Source of the DNA: Periplaneta americana
Lineage: Eukaryota; Arthropoda; Insecta; Blattodea; Blattidae
DNA: 64,000 nucleotides
Direction: 5' to 3'
Assembly: GCF_040183065.1 (NCBI RefSeq)
Contig: NC_091120.1
Span: 72,690,708-72,754,707, forward strand
Positions 37,548 to 42,600 of this stretch are shown in pieces. A model generated the notes under the pieces. The model had not been told where the DNA came from and did no database searches. It was given only the letters and a program-made list of their open reading frames with translations. Position 1 is the first letter of the stretch, and each line of letters begins with the position of its first letter. The position numbers and the translations under genes are program-made.

Positions 37548-39563
37548 TTACTCCTTTCCATGCGACTTACAAGCAAACATTCTGATGGGGGCCGATAAAA
37601 ATGTTAAACTTTTTTCTTTCACCATGTTAATAATATCAAAAGAAGTGCTTATCCACTCGACCGTAATTACGAGGGCCGTAAAAATATAAGTTCGCCAGAG
37701 CTGTTAACAGAAAGAAAACACAATTTCATTGAAAAGAATTTATTACAACCGACACAGCAATTGCTGAGCTATTTTTCAAAATAGTCCCCAAAATAGTCAC
37801 ATCATGGGATCGACAGAGAACTGCAGACGTCTGTCAAATTCTGGTTTCGATCCCAGGCGGCTGACTTCTACGGCACAAGGACACAAAAATGATCCCATGG
37901 TATGACAAATGTCAATTCCAGTGGGGGATATGTTTACAAATAGCGAAACAATTGCTGTATATGTTTCAATAAATCTTTCCATAAAGTTGTGTTTTTTTTC
38001 TGTAAACAGCCCCAGGAAAAATCACTTTCTGGAGGGCTTAGTAATTGTCGTCGAGTGGGCAAAATTTGTATAAGCACTTCTTTTGACATTATTAACATGG
38101 TGTAAGTAAAAAATTTAACTTTTTTATCTATGTGTAATTGATGTCATTCATTCAATCATTCATAGTGTTCTGCAAACCCAGCATAGTCCTATTTTTTCCT
38201 ATTTTCCGCATTCCTCTTAGTCTCCGCATATGATCCCTGTATCTTAATGTTGTCTATCATCTGATATATTCTTCTGCCCGAACTCTTCTTCCGTTCACCA
38301 TTCCTTCCAGTGCATCCTTCAGTAGGCAGTTTCTTCTCAGCCAGTGACCCAACCAATTTATTTTTCTCTTCTTGTTCAGTTTCAGTATTATTATTTCTTT
38401 GCCCACTCTGTCGAGCACAGCTTCATTTCTTATTCTGGCTGTCCATTTCACACGCTCCATTCATCTCCATATCCATATTTGAAATGATTCTAGTCATTTC
38501 TATTCAACTCGTCGTAATGTCGATTGTTTCTGTCCCATACAATACGATACTCCACACAAAGCACTTCACTAGTCTCTTCTTTAGTTATTTTTCCCGAGGT
38601 CCGCAGAAGATACTTCTTTTTCTATCAAAAGCTTCCTTTGCCATTGCTATTCTCCTTCTGACTTCCTGGAAGTAACTCATTTACTATGTATTTATGTCAA
38701 TAAGTATCTATCTAAGATTTGAAGTTTACTTTGATTTATAATGATTTAACAGATATTTTATATTTTACAAAAGTCGGAAATAACAATTTCATATCCAATT
38801 CGTAATTTGCTATTATGTTGCTTTGATGTGAACTGTCTTGTGTGTCTCGCAGACTCGCCGGAGCTGTGCCTCGGCCTAATATCTGAGGGCGCTGTCCTCG
38901 CTTTTTGCTCACTACTGCTGCTTCTCGGGACTTGCAACGTAAGTCGTGCTTAAGCGCTCTTAAAATTACTATGAGAAAAATGAAGGGAATATGATTGTAA
39001 AATTCTGGTTCACCTGCAGGAGTGGTCCTGGTTGATGCTGCCGCATGTCGTCGTGTACCAGTTGGTTGTCGCGGGCCTTGTTGCTGCCGTGCTCATCTTC
39101 GGCTTCAGCGTCCTCTTCAAACAGTTCTTCCTCGGACTCTTCATCATCTTGGGCGGAGCCAGCGTTGCCGGTAATTTTATTCATTTCCTATGGTGACTTG
39201 GCGTGTGATCCATCTCTGAGTTAGGATCTGGGATAAGCAAAACGAATATAAGGTTTAAATCAAGCTTCATGGGCTGGTTTCAACATTTTGAAGAATTGAA
39301 ATAAATATACATAGTGTGGCAGAGGCAATTATTAGACAATTTAGCATTTGGAAAAGAACATTTTAATTACAAAGTGAGTATTAATGCTTATTGTACATAA
39401 ATGTAAACGTAGCTAAAGGAAATCATTGTGTTACATGGCCAGTTTGTTTAAGGGGCTAGGTACAGCTTACAGCACTAAAATTTTTGGAAATATTCAACAT
39501 GTATCTTGAAAATTGGTATGTATAAAACACTGTCCTTCTGCTATATGAAAAAATATGTTTACA

Positions 39564-39608
<45 letters not shown>

Positions 39609-42600
39609 TTTTTCAAAATTCAAAATGTTGGCAGTTCACTGTGTAGTAATGAAGCGTTTCCCTCATAACTAAAAACTTGTTAAATTTTTCATGTTCTCTC
39701 TCTTTTATTTTATTGCTGAAGCTCATGTTTACAATATCATGCTCTTTCAACTACATTCCTTAATAAATAACATTTTTTTTTATTTTGTATAATAGAAAAT
39801 ACTGATATTTGACTATTTTTAAATTAATTTATTTTTTAATCGGACAATCTATCAAAGGTAGAGACGTGATCTTGCATCATATTGTATATATGACACGCAT
39901 CAATACATACAGAAAAATTCATCACAGAATGTTGGATAGTTTTTTAGTTATGTGGGAAACACATCATCACTGCACAGTAAACTGAATTTTGAAAAAAAAA
40001 ATTTAAATAATTTTTTTCAATCGTAAAAATATTTTTTCATATAGCAGAAGGACAGTGTTTTACACATACTGATTTTCATTATTGTGCAAGATACAGAAAT
40101 GGAGGGAAAAAAGTTGAATATTTCCAAAAATTTACTGCTGTAAGCTGTATCTAATCCCTTAAGATTACAACATTTGGCTGAACTCCATCAGATTATACTG
40201 AAACGTCACACACCATCGGACGGTATGTTTTGCGCTGCATTCTGTGGAATTAATAGAATGTCAGCTCTGATATTAATCTTGAATGGTGGAGTCGATTCTT
40301 ACAAACATTCTGTTCAAATGCCTAATCGCACTGCAAGTTATTCTCGGTGTCCTAGCGATATTACGCTTGCCACTGGATTCAGTGTTTGCAGGTTAAATCT
40401 ACTCGAAGGCGTTGGCAATGAAAAAGCACTCCGAAAATCAGGTCTTCCATACAAAAATAAGAAAGGTGAAGTAAAACCTGCAAAAATACCATAACCTGTT
40501 AACTGTGTCATTTGTAAATTCAAATGTGGTATTCACTTTGATGTCAATGATAGAAACAATTTCTATAGGTCATACCACAAGCTCGTCTATGAAAGGAAAA
40601 AAGATTTCATAAGACGTTTAGTAGAATGTGATTTAGTATATAGAAAAAGACCTAGGACGAATGATAGTCCAAGTAAAGTAAACAGTCGGAAGTAGTATTT
40701 TCTTAAAAATAATGAGAAAATTCGAGTATGTACAAATTTGTTTCTAAAAACACTCTGTGTAAGTCATGGACCCATGGAAACTGCTTTACAAAATCAATCA
40801 GGCTCCGTTTCTTATAATATAATTGACCAACGAATAAGAAAATCCCCACCAAACAAACCAAGTTCTGAAATGATAAAAAAATTGTCACATATTGAAAAAT
40901 TCCCAACTCAAGAGAGCCACTACTGAAGAAAATCATCTAATCGGAAGTATTTAAGTCTAGATCTTGCAATTATAAAAATGTACGCCTTGTTCAAGAGAGA
41001 ATGTGAGGAAAAAAATGAACCGGTAATTCTTTCTGAGAAAGTGTACCGTAAGGTATTTTGCACATAGTATAACTTATCTTTCTTCTCACCAAAAAAAAAA
41101 CAGTCTTTGATTTGTGTCAATTATACCAAACATTGATAAAGTTGCACTAGAAAATGAATATCAGGAAAAGAGAAGCAAATAATATCAAAACTCGAGATAA
41201 AGAAAGAGCTTTTCAAAACAATAAATTTGTAAATGCAATCTTCGATTTTCAAAGTGTTCTACAGATCACTTCTTAAAACGTTTCTCCTCTATACTACAAT
41301 CGAAATTTTTATGCTTACAATTTAACTGTGTACGAAACAGTTTCTCCACACAGGGCATACTGTTTCGCATGGACTGAGGTAAATGGTCAAAGAGGTAGTT
41401 GTGAAATAGGAACAGCACTACTACATTGGCTTCAGACTTTGCCATCAACTATTGTGGGAGTATTGTTATTTTCTGATACCTGTATTGGACAGAACTGGAA
41501 CCAATACATAGCAACATTATTCATTTTTATTGCACAAAACTATAATGTTCAGATAATAGAAAAGTTTCTTGAGAAAGCATAGTGCGTAAAGAATGTGTCT
41601 GTTTATATAATGCATGATTGGTTAAACATTTTTAAGTTAGCCAGATCTAAGAATCATTGCAACAAAATTGGTAGTGTCTACATAACTAAAGAGCTCAAAT
41701 TTGAAGATTTCAAAGACTTGAAACAGTTAGCTGCAGAATTGATCAGAAACAGAACCAAAGATATTTATGGTAGACAGATGTAATGGTTGGAGATAAAACG
41801 ATTAAAATACCATAAATGTCATCCAGGAATAATTTTCTTTTCTTTAGCTATAATCATGTCAGTTACTACAAAGAGTTAAAAGAGAGTGCAGGTCAAAGAG
41901 AAAAATCTAAGATACCAAAGAAACTTCAAAGCCTATATGAAGAGCAGCTACCTATTTCAAAACAGAATAAAGAAGATCTATTGACATTATGTAAATCTAA
42001 GGTCATTCCAATCGAATACCGTCAGTGGTATCAATCACTACCAACTTCTGGCAGAAAGAAGGAAACTATATACAGCTACTACACTACTATACAAAGGAAA
42101 CAAAAGATAGATCCAAAACCTGCATCAACACACAAACAAAATACACCCAAAGCTACACTACACATTAGAAATTGAAAACAACAAATCCATAAATTTTCTA
42201 GACATCACAATAACAAGTCGACAACAAACACAAATTCAAAGTCTACAGAAAACCCACAACAACAACAACAACAAAAACAACAACAACATCACACATACAC
42301 AGCACATCCAATCACCCAACACGATACAAACAAGCTGCATTCCGAACAATGGTACACAGACTATTCAACATGCCAATGAACCAACATGACTACAAAGAAG
42401 AGCTAAACACAATCAAATACATAGCACAAGAAAACGAATACAACCCCAACATAATAGACAACATAATAAGAAAGACAAAATATAATCACAAGAAAAAATA
42501 AGAATACAACACAAACACAAGAACACAAAAAATACATCATACTAACATACGAAAACAAGAACACACACAAGATTGGAACCTCATTCAACAAATTAAATTA

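Noticed and set aside
38969..39184. Acidic 71-residue frame on the minus strand
   Set aside because: It is the antisense of exon 4 of the tetraspan gene.
39568..39600. (TA)n tract as a regulatory element
   Set aside because: It is a simple repeat interrupting one arm of the TTAA fold-back element.
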